A stretch of DNA of 64,000 nucleotides from Dichotomocladium elegans. Its lineage: Eukaryota > Mucoromycota > Mucoromycetes > Mucorales > Lichtheimiaceae. The notes under the pieces were generated by a model. The model worked only from the letters and a program-made list of their open reading frames with translations, was not told where the DNA came from and did not search any database. The stretch covers positions 806,001-870,000 of the forward strand of contig JAIXMN010000002.1 of assembly GCA_025716815.1 (NCBI GenBank), in the 5' to 3' direction. Position numbers and translations under genes: made by a program. Each line of letters starts with the position of its first letter. Position 1 is the first letter of the stretch. Shown here in pieces: positions 23,491 through 36,392 of the stretch.

Positions 23491-25902
23491 TTATTTTACC
23501 GAAGACCAGCGGGCCCTTATGGCATCTAGCATCATCAGGATCTTGTCTTCTTCACCACCAAAGATATCTAATATGCATCCAAGCAGTGAGAAACATGGAC
23601 ATCCATGCCTTGTATGTATAAATATAGAGTCTACCTTTGATTGTGAACCCGCCATCGACATCGATGCCTTCGCGGCCCATGAACTTGAACGCCGCAACGA
23701 GCGTGTCAAGCATGTGCATATCGCCAAGCCGTTCGTTTTCGCCAACGTGTGGCCGCGGCACTCGCTTGCCGCTCAGCGACTCTAAAAGCTCAATCAACTG
23801 CTCGCCATCGCGGAAAGCCGTCCTCAGTTGTTGGATCGAATGGTGCACGTGGCTGTTGATCCAGGCAATATATTGCTCTGGGCCGGTTTCCTCTTCGGCA
23901 ACCATCCCCATCTTCGATCGATGGGACATGTCATCTTCTCGGGCGCTGCCGCCAGACGTTTGTGGTAGTGGCGTCGATTTGCTGTTACTCACTGTGTTCG
24001 TCGCTGAATTGTACATGATCATCGATGGCGGTCGCGGCCGCATCCGCCGGGCCACCTCAAGGGACACCGTGGCCACAGGATTTGAGGAGACAACCGGGGC
24101 TGTACCATCGAACAATATGATGGTTATTGTCAAACGCAAATGGGGCAAAATAGGAGCAGATGGGAAAGGGGGGGGAGGAACAAACTTACAACTGATGTCG
24201 CGAGCAATCGTCGTTTTCATAAGGACATTGACCCACTTGCGCATCGACTCCTCGGAGTCTGTATAAAAGCAAAAGGTACGCTCCCGATCATGCTGTACCT
24301 TGAAGCAGTATTTGTTGTTGTGGATGGCCTCGTCAACAACAACACGGTAGCCGCGAAGGTTGATGATCCCTTTCATGCGGACATCCTCAAAACAAGACAC
24401 AATCAACCGTCTGCATTTTATGGACGAACAAAAAGGAACTTACCTTTGGGCTCTTGAAATAAAAAAGGTTGCTGCCCTTCAGAACGAACCACCGCTTGTT
24501 CCATGTCTTGTATCTGTCCCCCTGCTTGTGCAACCACCCCTCATGCTCGGGTACCTGAAAACCATCCTGGGGAGCATTAGCGTTGGAGTTCACATTTTGA
24601 TGGGGACTTTTAGCAGCAGCAGCAGCAGCAATATCATCGTCAACATTTGATGGCTTTTGAGAGCTCAGCTCTGTATCGCTGCGGATATGATATTAGCAAT
24701 GAGAGCAAATCTCAACCACATCAAACAGAGTTAAGAGTCGCTTACGAAGATGCATGGTGTTCCATCGATGAAGCGCTCGACACGTTGGACTATGTAAGAA
24801 GAGGCGCTGATCTCAGTGATTGGGTCTTCCCCCTCCCTGCTCAAACGGTCTCATGCAAATACACCTACGTCCGCCATCCAGTTGCTTTTACTCAGGGTCG
24901 ATGATGCGCTCGAATACGTTGTCATACCGTCGAACATGGACTCGGGCTGATGTTGGCTCGGTGGACCGCGCACGGCTGAGATAAAGCGCGAATGATCGAT
25001 GCTGCGCAGCGTACCGGATGCTGTCGAGGTCGATCTTTTGGACGACATCGTGTTGAACGTGTTCGATCGACTGATGCTAGGGGAGGAAAGCATGCTGTGG
25101 GGAGAACCAGGGCGAGAGTGTTCATCCGTAGCAACCGTTCGGCTCTGACTGCTGCTGATGCTGCCATTCGATGAGGATGCAGCCGGAGAGGGGGGATCAT
25201 TGGGAAGTGCTCTCGAGGCACGATAGTGCCGTTTTGCAGAAGTCAGCCCGTTGGCCGAGGAGTTCTTCAGCTCAGCAATGGCATGCATGATCTTGTGCCG
25301 CTTCCCATAGGTGGATATTCCCAGCTCCTTCATTGCATCCATAGACAGGTCCAGTAGGATGTCACCTGTGATTTCTTGTTCTAGATTGAAACAAAGCATT
25401 TAGTTCTTTGTTTCGTCCCCTTGATTTATTGTTCTCAAGTACCGATAAAAATGGGCGACAGAGCGCCATGTCCCAGCAACTTTAGCCAGTTAGCGACCTG
25501 CTCAGTCGTCCAAGTCTCCGGTTTAGACTGAGGCCGACACGAAGACGAAAACTGGGAGGATGAAACAGAGCTGTCTAACTTGCTGGCCGGCATGTCGTTA
25601 TTGGTTGCTGTTACTGTTGAGAAGGTATTTTCAGGCTTATAATGTGTTTGTGGTTTTTCTGAAGAGACATAGTTCATGGGGAAAAGACCCGTATGACCAT
25701 GGATGTTGCGGCCCTGTTCAATGTATCAGCTCAGTCTTCTAAAGCCAATTCTATGTTTTCTTCTTTTTTGCACCTGCCACCACCCGTCCATGTATTTGTC
25801 ATCTCTTTCAACGACAACAATAGGATCTCCGATGCGAAAGTCGATCTCGTCATCATTCTCAGCTTCGAAATTGTGAATGGCGTAAACAACATGGGAGGTC
25901 AT
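23491..25902 (-). CDS. SH3-SAM-PH-CH polarity protein (Boi1/Pob1-like)
   Basis: Boi/Pob1 proteins link Cdc42, formin and the exocyst at growth sites. Exons: 25902-25774, 25713-25443, 25380-24869, 24789-24746, 24678-24444, 24385-24190, 24099-23635, 23567-23491; 642 aa, all phases matching. SH3 at about 4-60 (ALYDF-like AIHNFEAEN, then GWWQG, GLFPMNYV). SAM at about 107-165 (WTTEQVANWLKLLG). A Ser-rich linker follows. PH at about 360-460 (EGWLHKQGD, WNKRWFVLKG, ending SMRKWVNVL). At about 535-640 is a calponin-homology-like segment (EQYIAWINS, FRDGEQLIELLESLSGKRVP, KILMMLDAI). The first three domains are the Boi order; the C-terminal CH-like domain is not in yeast Boi1/2 as I know them. An in-frame upstream start (25932) is less likely. 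Confidence 0.88.
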
Positions 25903-28900
25903 TGCAAAGCTATTAAGGAAAGTAAAAGACAAGGGAGTGTGAGGGAATTGCCGAGGACAACAAAGGATTGTAGTAACGAGAGTAGTAGGGGAAAGAAGAA
26001 AGAGAGAGAAAGAGATAGAGAGACGAGGATCTGAAGGAAGTCCTGAAATAGTGCGAAGAAAAGGAGTGCTGGGGGAGGCACAAGATGTTGAGCAAGGAGT
26101 TCCAGATTCATCTTCTTTGAGAAGAGAAACTTGGCTCTTCGTTGGAGAGCTTCTCAGTCACATTCTTCCGTCTGGGAGGAATAGAATAAATGCAGCCCAT
26201 CGTATGATGTATTCCTTGCTCAGTCTGTGTGGATGGGTGGGTGTGTATAAGCAGAACCCGCATAATTCTTTTCACCGCTTTATGCATCCCTACACGTGGC
26301 GGTTCGAAATGCCAGCAAAAGTCTAGCATATCCATGGACCTATTAGATGCGTCATCGCCTGCATCCTTCTCCTAGAGAAAGGTCTGCTTTCTCTGCATCA
26401 ATAAAATAAGTTGGATCCATCAAAATTCATTTAATTGCCTAGTCGGCGAGAATGGTAGTTGAAGGAGAAGGAGACCGCTATTCAGGAGTGAGCGACCTCT
26501 CACCGCCAAGGCACTCGGTAGTTGTATGTACACCTCTCTATTGAGGCCAGCTCATATGCAATATTACTTGCAATAAGAGACACAGACTAAGCAATCTTCT
26601 TTTATTGTTTGCGTTCAGCCAATCAGCCCAACATCCCCCTCCTTTGTCTCTTTCTTTTATTGTTGGCTTTGTAACATTCTCACCGAGGCGGTGTGGATGA
26701 AGCCATCGCCGATTTGTCCCTATTTATTTATTAAAAAGAGGGAATGGCTAAAAAAAAGAAACCCCACTCATCCCGTCAAATACATTTTTATTCAACAGGT
26801 CGGACTCCTTTTTCTCCGCGGTCGTATAGTCTTGCGACTTTCACGACACCGCGCCGCACTAGGAACAGCGGCTAACAACGGTACGTAGTTAGCTACCAAA
26901 GAGCGCAATGATAAGGTTGACCCGATTCATTGGCGCGGCTGGGGCAACCCACTGCGATTGCAGGATCTTCAAGGGCCACGCTGCACCTTGGAGTAAAATC
27001 GTTTTCATACCCACCGCACGGTGCCTGTTGATGTACAGAGCTCTGCAGTGCTATGCACAAGAAAACTCTAAATTACAGTGCTTCTCACTGTATACAGCAG
27101 CCCTGCATGGTTCGGACCTTCTTAGCAACCCAAGAGTCTCGCTCGATTTGTTTGCCCTGACAACGGTAATCATTTGAAGCGTCTTTTACGACCAGTCTCA
27201 TCCGTCCCGAATGGGTGGCGAACATATGAAATTCGGAAGAAGAAGGTTGTGTTGAGTTTGACGTTTTTCGGTCCTCTCCCAGATGATTTCATCCCATTTC
27301 AAACTTTCACCAGTTGCTGATGTCAAAGTATTACTTCGAAAACAGTGTCCGATCGCTGATGATTGGGAAGAGCAGGTTCAAGTACCGTGAGGATGTTAGA
27401 ACTATGTTGAGAGATAATAACATGTTATAAAGGAACGTATTGAGTCATTCAAATAAAGGATAGATGATTCGTCGTTTTTTTATTATTACACTTACTTCAC
27501 ATAATGCTCAATATACCTAAGCCTTTTGCCTTCGTACTGTGGGTCGGCAATGCTGCCCTTCTATTTTTGAACATCCGTTTGTCTTTCTACCCTTGAATCA
27601 TGGTAGTATGATGAACATAGCTGGCCGGCAGATTTCCATGCGTTTAGCATGGAATACAGTAAACCTATTATTCTACACTAGAATCAACTTTACCGTCGTC
27701 AAATACAATTGGACCACTTGTTGTCGGTGCTTTATATAGCAATATGGAAAGAAGGACCATAAAGAGAAAGACTTGCATTAAGGAGAAATGGAGCAAGATA
27801 ACAAGAATAGCGGAAATCGCCTCATAAGGAGCTGTATGTCGGCCTTTTTCGCGCTGTCGATCCTTTTCCTTGTATCCACACCTTGATTCTTGGGTAATAG
27901 GTGACATACGAAGCTATTGCTACAGCAGAAAACAGAAAGATGGAGCTGTATAAAACTCACATCAACAGGAAAGGTTGCTGGTGAAATAAAGTGTTCACTG
28001 GTCCTGCTGTGACCAGTCTTGAGCGGGGATCCCATTATCTTTTGGAGAGCGCAGCCGGCTCTTGTGCGAGTAAAAAGCGCATGGACTAATCATAGTTATT
28101 TTTACACTTGTCTATAAACCAGTTTCCATCTCATTGCATCGGCTATCAGCATGCGTCGTAAATCTCAAATTGAAAACAGAAAACAGCCATGTGGTAGAGA
28201 CATTTTTAACTCGTGAAAACACATATCATCACTTCTAAGGCAGTCGAATGGTGGTTGTATGAGCCTAAGCTGCCTCCCGAGGTGCGATGATTGATTACAA
28301 ACGTATAAACCGCTCAATTTTTCCGCCCTTCTATATCCCAGAGGCATGTTGGTCGAGACAAACCTCCAATGAGGTGGTACGTAGAATAGTTTCTCCCTTA
28401 CTGCTATCCAATATATTTTTGCTTAAACAAAACTACATCACCTATCCCTAGGATACGTATATCCTGAACTTCGGCTCATCTAATATCATCTTCCCTACTG
28501 ACTTGCTCGACATTCATGAATTCTTGCAGGATTCTGCTCATCACCCGCTCCCTAGTTCAGTTTTATAGCAGGATTGAGATTTCAATATCTATGCGTTGTG
28601 GATACGTTCATACACCATTTCCCAAAATCAATGTCGCACGCCTCCTGATTCCGAAGTTGCCAGGCGGCAACAATAAAAGTCGCTTCTGCCAAAAATCCTC
28701 TGCGCAAGATAACAAATCTAATGTTGCAAATTCATCCCTTTAAAAAGTGCCCAGCTTTTCGGTAGGGCTTTTGCCTATACACATTTTACAATCGGAGGAA
28801 AAGGTACTCTCCTCAACCGTCTGTTCTCACACTGTATTCTTACCGAGTGTGGTCTTGCATGAGCAAGTCTGCGCTTGTTGCTGCGCATGTCCCGAATCGA

Positions 28901-31522
28901 GAGAGTACAGACAGCATTCGATTTATCGTTGAGCTCCCTCAGGCGCAAATACCACCAGCAATCTGACTACCAGTATTGGTTGTAGTAACCAAGATTGGAT
29001 GATCCTGATCCTTTTCGGCTATCACAAGGTAGAGGTTAGATACATTATCCTATTCTCTAACTGTTCAAATAAGAACTGTTTTGCCCATCGAGGCAGCAAA
29101 CTTGCAAGTAGTAGGGCTTTGGAAGTCTGCAGTTGGCTAAATAGAGGCGGTTCGTTGATGGCTGAGATATTGGATTTTGCGTTGTGTCCAGTGGGCATCC
29201 CTCAAGGCGGTGGGATTCAACTCTTTGTTACATAAGTCTAACAACATTAATCAACTTTCGCGACGCATATCTTATCACCCTGATGCCATCATGGACTTGT
29301 CAAGCTCTCCGTCGTAAATCCTCGCGTCTCTATCCTCTCTCTCGCATCCTCGCGAGCCTTGGAGCAGACAAAGATGACATTTATTTAATGCAATTTTTGA
29401 ACGCTAGCTGCTCGCAGCTCCTCCACTCTCGCGCGATTCTGAAAGAAATGAAACTAAACAACTCCAAGAGCATATGGTGGAGAAAGGAACTGACAAGGAT
29501 GATGAAGTAGAAATTACAGGAAACAGAAGAAAGAAGCAGGAAGTCAGACATATCAAGCAATTAAATAGAAAAGTATGTGTACGGGTTCTATCTAATAGCT
29601 GATGAGGAGGATGGAAAGGGGGATGAAGAGAAAGTTGACTAAGGCGGCAGGGACGGTAGCGAGAATAGTGATATAGATTGTTATAGCGATTAGAAGAAAT
29701 CTTTTCCTAGGACGGTCATGCTGTATATGGACAGACGATGGTATTCACGGTGCTGGATACTTTCCAATTCATTGAGAATGTAGCACATTATATGCTCGGT
29801 GTATGTTGACTATGGTTGGTGGGCAAGGTTTGTATGGTATAATATGAGCAGCATACTGATCTGGCGGCGGTTCTCAACATACATCATATCTTCCGTGGTT
29901 TTCGGGAAGATGGGATCATCCCAGCAAGGGTTTATAGGGGGAAGTACTGCACACATGTCTGCAACTCATGAAAGGCCACGTTCACCTGAATCAAAACAGC
30001 AGAACGTGAGACCACGACGTACACACTCAGGCCGATCGAGATGGCGATGAGCCCAACCAATAATTTCCAGCGTCAGTTATCGCTGACGCATACGCACTCG
30101 GGATAACCACAGTACTTAGGGGTAAAACCTCTCCCGTTGGAAAACAGTGTGTTGCAAGTTCACGGGTGCAATGAAAGAGTAACATATTTCAATCAATGAA
30201 TGCGATTTCTTTTTACGTATTGATACGTCTTCCTTTCGTATTTTATACGCCTTTATTTTTATCTCGTGTACGAAAATTAAATGGATTTGCAAGATTGTTT
30301 TAGCGGAGGCTATCGATCTTTGAAAGTCATGTTCCGCTGATTATCCACCGTTGCCCTACAGGCTTCTCCAGGTTTCTTTATGTGTGTTTTGCGATACAGA
30401 ATTATAAAGGGGACCAGGTGTACAAAATACAAGACAAGCGCCTCTCATATTTCCCCAACCCTTGTGTAAAAGGTGTTGTGTATTGAGCAATATAGTTTCA
30501 CTTCCGCCTCGGTAATAAAGATATCTGAAAGTAGATTGCCTGCGTACACACGTTCGGGTAGGGAAAGTTCGCTCTTAGAAGCCCTTCCGATGCAGATAAT
30601 ATTCGGGGAGGCCATGGACGATGACGTGCTCGAAAGGGTAGGGTTACACTTACCGGAGAAACCGGATACCGGATGCTACTGACGGCCTCCTCCCGACAAG
30701 ATGCACCGCACTGCGAAAACCCTTGCATTTCTTCTGTGCGCATGGTCCCTATGTAGTTAGGCCAGACTATGACAGAAAAGGGCATCTCTAATCTATTCGC
30801 ATTGGAAATGGCAAAAGTACAGTTAGGATAAGGCGCGGCAGACGATAGAGAGATGGGACAAAATCGAATGTCTGGCAAAATACACTCATGTCAATGGATG
30901 ATGCCACCACGCAACATCCCCTAGAGTTTAAGTATCGGGGAGCGGGCATCGCCCGGGATGACACCATGGACAGAGTATCTCTCTTCGATCTCGGCCACAA
31001 TTCAAAGCTTCATGCAGGTGATGATCCGAAAATCCCCATTCTTTGTTTCTCGATCATTCTCTAGAATTCTACTCAACTGCGTTGCGCCAAAAGCAACATC
31101 GGTCCGCCACAGTCTGCGCCAATCCCCACGATCTCTTTTATCCTAAATATAGAAATCGTGATGCAATTGTGTTACAATGACGTAATGGGAGATTTTTGAG
31201 CATTGCTTCTGTCGAGTTTTCGTTACTTCTACCATTCTCGAGAACTCTCCTGGCCCATTTGACGACCCCGTCTTATTTTGCTAATTCTTGCCTCAAAGTA
31301 ATTGCACTCCACATGTGATTTTTCAGCATTTACCCCTTTTGCCTGCATGATCCATTCCTCTAACATCATAATACCATCTAGCACCGAAAGCTTCGAGAAC
31401 ACAATCAACTTTACAATAGTGGTATATTGTTCCCGAGAACAGGTATACTAGCCAGCTCCTTCGTGATCTTTTGGGTCACTAATGGCAGAATTCGCCTTCA
31501 AGCAGAACTTATATACCCGACA
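25903..31522. other. gene-poor stretch
   Basis: 5.6 kb with no supported gene. Six-frame reading gives only short frames with no domain, no splice-compatible chains and no clear transposase. Pyrimidine/purine-biased sequence lies at 25980-26080. A short hairpin (GCGTCAG/CTGACGC) is at 30070-30089. The right end should hold the bZIP promoter; the left end the promoter of the SH3-SAM-PH-CH gene. It may contain old transposon debris or non-coding transcripts that I cannot recognise. Confidence 0.45.
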
Positions 31523-32964
31523 ATGACAAGCATACAATCACGATCAGAGGACACGACCTGTAAGCCTCTTTCTCATTTCCCCCTTTATTCCACTAGCTGC
31601 ATAAGTAAGCCCTTTTGCTGGAAACAGCAGCAGCAACAAAAACAAAAACAACAACAACAACAACTACTACTACTACTACTACTGCACCAAAAAATGGTAT
31701 ACTAAGTAGCACATACATGCGAATGTAGCTCTCGTCAGCGTTAGCCCACCTATGGCCGTTCTTCCACTAAACCCGAGTTCCAAACTTGACCAAGAACCGA
31801 ATCCTTTTGAACAAAGTTTCTTTGGCGCCAGTCATGGAGCAGTGACTAGTCCAACGTCGTCGACATCAGTGTCAACGTCGTCTTCTCCTCAAAAAGATAC
31901 CAGACCTATGCTGCCTCCCGTTGCCTCCATGACCAGTCCGGCTGTCATGGGTGCCTTACCTAAGGATGTGGCCAATCAATTTTCTTGGGACTCGCTTCGT
32001 ACTGGTCCTCTGTCGCCTTCAATGCTCGCCGGACCGGCAAAGCAAGCCCAATACAGCCATATCGTGGCCACTAGCCATAACCAGCAACAATCTAGTGCCG
32101 TCAGTTTGCCTAGCACCCGTTCTTCTCCCCAGCATAACCACCAACTGACGGAGTTCACTGGTAAAAACGAAAAAACGAAAAAATCACGCCGTCTCAATTA
32201 TTCTGAAACGCATTTCGCAGCTGCCTTCAAGCATAAGGCAGATGACAGTAATAAAAAGCAAGACAAAGCAAACGTCAAGCCAGAAAGTGTCTCGTCATTG
32301 GATGATTCCGATTCATGCGATCAACAGCAACCACACACATCCAAGCCAGCAAAGAAAAGATCGCGTCCCAGTGAACCTGAGGACGATGAGAAACGAAGAA
32401 ACTTTTTGGAGCGGAACCGAATAGGTAACCAAAAGAGGCGATGTTTTAAATCATCCGGTTATTTATCTCGTTAAAAATATAGCCGCTCTCAAATGCAGAC
32501 AGCGCAAGAAACAATGGCTCAATAATCTCCAGATGCGAGCTGAGGTACTGTCCACAGAGAATGAGCAGCTCCAGGTCCAAGTGGAAACGATGCGCGAAGA
32601 GATCATGAACCTCAAGACCTTGCTACTTGCGCATAAAGACTGTCAAGTTACTCAAAATAGCGGCTTCAATGGTGCTGCTGCCGTAGCAGCAGCGGCGGCG
32701 GCGGCCGTTCCAAAGTCACTACCAATCATGCCTCAAGAAGTGATCCGACCCACCAGTATGGCGACTAACCCATCAGCGATCTATCCGCAATCATACACAG
32801 ACCCTGAGCGATCACAACCAATGACTGCAACTGCGCCTATGGCGTCTGCTGCACCGTTTCCGCCAGCCATACTTGGAATGGGGATAACGCCTCAAAGTCA
32901 TCCAGCTGCGCAGCAGGGTATGATGACAGCTGCAAGCTCGTCTACAAGCATCATTCGCTTCTAA
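31523..32964 (+). CDS. ATF/CREB-type bZIP transcription factor
   Basis: Stress-responsive bZIP factor of the Atf1/Sko1 type, normally a target of the Hog1/Sty1 MAP kinase. Exons 31523-31559, 31729-32424, 32483-32964 give 404 aa. The core, from Met at 31752, is certain. The 37-base first exon is inferred from an in-phase donor (GTAAGC), a TACTAAG branch site and the acceptor at 31728. PNPFEQSF near residue 38 is typical of Atf-type N termini. Many Ser-Pro/Thr-Pro pairs follow. The basic region NRIAALKCRQRKKQWL (242-257) leads into a leucine-zipper-like heptad to about 290. An Ala run and a Pro-rich tail complete it. Intron 1 (169 bp) holds CAG/CAA/CTA repeats. Confidence 0.88.
31621..31686 (+). 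repeat. CAG/CAA/ACT trinucleotide repeats in the bZIP leader intron
   Basis: Consecutive CAG, AAACAA, CAA and CTA/ACT units inside the predicted first intron. They read as poly-Gln then poly-Leu in one frame, but that frame stops before the bZIP start. Confidence 0.7.
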
Positions 32965-34141
32965 AGCATATGCTAGTAATACTTATCGCACCATCTCCTT
33001 TCTTTTGCACTCGCTTTCATCGTTGCTCTCATGCTCTCTCTCCCCACACACAAAAAAAAGAGCATCATTGTGATTACTCCCTCCTTATATTTCTCTCATT
33101 TCTCCCTTTTGTAAACTGTTAATTCGCCCATTGAAACTCACCCCTTCCCCTTTTTCTTATCACAGTGTTGTATTTTTCTCTTCCCTTTATATTTTTATGT
33201 TGCATAAGACCCTTTTTATGTGTGAGCTTGTAAAAAGTAAAAATGGTTTTCTTTCTGTATAATCACCGCTGGATGTTGCGCTCCGTACTTGTTCGGCGTG
33301 CTGCATGTTGAGACTCTCATAATCACTGTCCACTACCGGCAAGGAACGTCTACTGTAGTTGCTAAACCAATGACGCCATGAGCAGCATTAATCTGATGTC
33401 TACGCCCAAAGATGCTACGAAGGGATCGACATAGTGTCCTGTGCAGTACACACAAAAGATGAGATGTATTGAATAAATAACCATAATCTCTTTTCTATCA
33501 CCTGCATCTGCCAGTCCTCGTTCGCCAGAGAAATGAATGCTACCACGACGAGCCACGAAGAGAAAATGACTAGGGATTTAATGCTTGACATCAAACGCAA
33601 CGTATATCTATCACGTCCCGGTGATCGACATCCACGTCGTTCTCCTTGATGGAAAACGGTCTATAAATAAAGAAAGATTGCTCTTGTTGAGATATGACTG
33701 AGAAAAGAGTGCATGATGACAAGTGACAATGTCAGCGTACGGACATTGCTCTTCCCCAACTCTTGGGTGTGGGGGGGGAGAAAGACCCCCAAGTGGTAAC
33801 GACGAGTGCTACCTAACGCCTAGGTGCGGCCATTTTGTCATTCACACATGAACGTGGATTTTCTAGATCTTGCTTGCATTGGACCGGCATGAACTTCGAG
33901 TTAAATAACAAGCGTGTAAGAAAGCGAAGGGGGGGGTGATTGCTAATTAGGGGGGAGGGGCCCGTAGTGGAATGAACCCAAGCTTCTCCATAGAAACATG
34001 TCATATATATAGGGCCGCTCCAGACTTTTACATCTGCCTGTCCTCAAAACACCATTTGATTAGAGATAGATCTTTCCCGCACTATTTTCCTTCATAACTA
34101 AGCGGGTTTACGGGTAGTCCTTCATACGTTTTATCGTTCTC
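32965..34141. other. intergenic, bZIP to PDK-like
   Basis: 1.18 kb holding the bZIP 3' UTR, with pyrimidine-rich sequence and a poly-A run near 33051-33058, and the promoter of the next gene. TATATATA at 34004-34011 is a candidate TATA box about 130 bp before the next ATG. Other open frames are short. Confidence 0.45.
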
Positions 34142-35804
34142 ATGCTTCAACAGTCTCAAGTGCTCAACGTGCTCCCTCGTCGTATCCTTGCCAATTTGTG
34201 GGCATCCCACGAGACACGCGTCACGGTATGTTGCTATCACAGACTCGACCATTGCTAGGGGATCTTGACGATGGCTTCTTTAGTTATCCCACTTCATCGC
34301 GACTACGCCGAACCACGCCTACCGCTCACCGACCTCACCGTCGTTTTTATGCTCCGAGCTACCTATACGTTACATGCATATTTTACGACTCTTGTCGACC
34401 CTTCCGCCGGACGCTCTCCAGTCTCCCATCATTCGACATGTCTCCCATCGATATCTCCACGATATGTGCACCCTTCTCCACCCTTCGCTTCATAACACTT
34501 CGCGCCGTGCATTCACCAATCTCATGCGGCGCCTGCGAATGCGTCAGGCCGCAAGCCTTATCCGGCTTCGATATGCGCTCTCAGGTTCTGCGACTGCATT
34601 AATGGACAATATCAACATAATAGGCCTTGGAATCCAGTTTCTTACCGGTAAGTTTTCAATGTCTAATCTAGCGGTTGTTCCTGCCACTCTCCCTTTTCCC
34701 CATTAGCTCCAACAACCCCCCCCCAAATAAAATATGTAACAAGACTATGCTCTTTCTCCTTCTCCTTCTCCTTCTCCTTCTCATCAGCCCAACTAAGCCT
34801 ACCAAACGCACACATTCAACCTCCCCCCAAAAAAAAAAGTCTTGGCATTCATACCCCCCTATATGCCATTCTTTTTCTATGCCGGTGTAGAGCCGCATGT
34901 ATTTTCTATGCACACTCACGATGGTTTTCTTTTTTTTTCCACTCCGTCCACCCCTCCAGATCAACACCTTTCATCCCTCGACCGCGTACAGGTTGTTCGC
35001 CCGATGGAAATTGCCATGCAGGCTGTGGAAGACGTTCGGCAGGTCTGTGCCTCCTGCTTTGGTAACGAAGCACCTAAAATCATCACTACTCAGAAAGGAG
35101 GTGATGGTGAAGGCGGCAGCGGCAGTGGAAGGACTCTTCTCCCATCCGAATTCCTCTACACGCCGAGCGCATTGCATCGTGTCCTTTTCGAGTCTATCCT
35201 GGTGGCGGTTCGGACCCATATGGCGTCATTGCTGGGCAGGCAACAGCCGCAAAAGAAAGAGTGGACTGCCCTCTTTCGCCCACAGGCTCTGAAGGAGGAT
35301 ATCCGGCTCGACGTTTTTGGGGGACCGACAAGCATCGGCTTCCGTCTGGACAGCCCCACGCCGCTCGCCCCGGGCGACCTTCAGGCGGACGTGCCTCGCG
35401 ACCCGGTCGGGATTCCCATCACCCACACCGTCTTGAGCACCACGGAGGCTAGGCACCTCAGGGACGATGACGTCGTTGCTCACGCCGAGTGGCACGCTTG
35501 GAGTGGCTGGCGAGCTGCGAAGGCCATGGCTGCGCACTGGGGTGGCAACCTTGATGCCATGAGTGTCCAGGGCCTCGGGACTACCGTCTATCTCGCCCTG
35601 GACCGCGACCCGACCTTGCTTGAACGCTACCCCGCCCAGAACGCGTTCAGGCGTCGCCTTCATCACAGTCCTCAGACACAGCTCGATGCCTTCCTTGATG
35701 CTATCTCGCAACCCGCCACATCGACACCCCTCGAGCGACCGATCCAGAAGGACCATTCCGTCTCGCTTTCGGCGGCCGTTGCTGCTGCTGTCGCACATGC
35801 CTAG
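34142..35804 (+). CDS. PDK/BCKDK-family protein, probable pseudokinase
   Basis: Related to mitochondrial pyruvate/branched-chain ketoacid dehydrogenase kinases. Exons 34142-34225, 34284-34647, 34960-35804 give 430 aa. The N terminus ILANLWASHETRVT leads into the four-helix region: CSELPIRYMHIL, then RRAFTNLM and GLGIQFLTDQHLSSLD, all matching the family pattern. The ATPase half is eroded. The N box, normally E-L-x-K-N-x-x-R, reads ESILVAVR (Asn lost). The G1 box, DxGxG, reads DSPTPL (glycines lost). The G2 stretch reads WRAAKAMAAHWGGNLDAMS then GLGTTVYLAL, where the usual GYGLP is missing but the following FGG/GYGT-like shape persists. ATP binding by the usual route seems impossible. Intron 2 is 312 bp with CTTCTC repeats. 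Mitochondrial targeting is inferred from the family. Confidence 0.8.
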
Positions 35805-36392
35805 CAATTTGATCAACGCCCTCTTATACCCTCCATCTCCCTACTGAATCCGTTCCCGGTGTCTCTGACCTCCTTACCATCATCACTCTTTCATGTTCCT
35901 GTCAGTCACGGCATGTATCAATTATTTTCACAGAGAAATACGTCGACCCTGTATGGCTATATGCCCTTTAATATCATTTCACGCATATTTACTACGTACA
36001 TTATAATCCATATATCAGTGAATGCCCGCTTTTTAACATGCATAAAAGGATCCTCGTTTACGCTTGCTCCGTCCTGATCTCAGGGTCAATGGCGATATCT
36101 TTTGCGGTTCGCTGCACCGGCCATCACGAACTCAGCCCCAAGACCCTGCACCAAGGGAGGTCTGCACATGAGCGACTATATTGCACCATGTGTGTATCAT
36201 CTTTTCGCTTTCCTCACTTCCCCACACACCCCCCCCCAAAAAAAAAATGAAATAAAACAACCTCGGAGCTTTGTGTGCTGTGTAACCCTCTACCTCCGGT
36301 TTTTGTATGTTAAATTCAATTCAACTGAAAATTCCTCTCAACTTTTTTTTTTTCTGCCTCTTACCCTTTTTTTTTTTTTTCTCGTTTAAATA
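35805..36392. other. intergenic, no gene seen
   Basis: 588 bp between two + strand genes. A poly-A run lies at about 36239-36246, and two long poly-T runs are just upstream of the next ATG (about 36344-36380). Confidence 0.45.

Noticed and set aside
26290..26310. GGTTCGAAAT, resembling a tRNA B box
   Set aside because: No matching A box or cloverleaf could be drawn around it.
29150..29235. GIPQGGG-like string reminiscent of the reverse-transcriptase GxPQG motif
   Set aside because: No other reverse-transcriptase block (such as YxDD) is found nearby in any frame, so it is probably chance.
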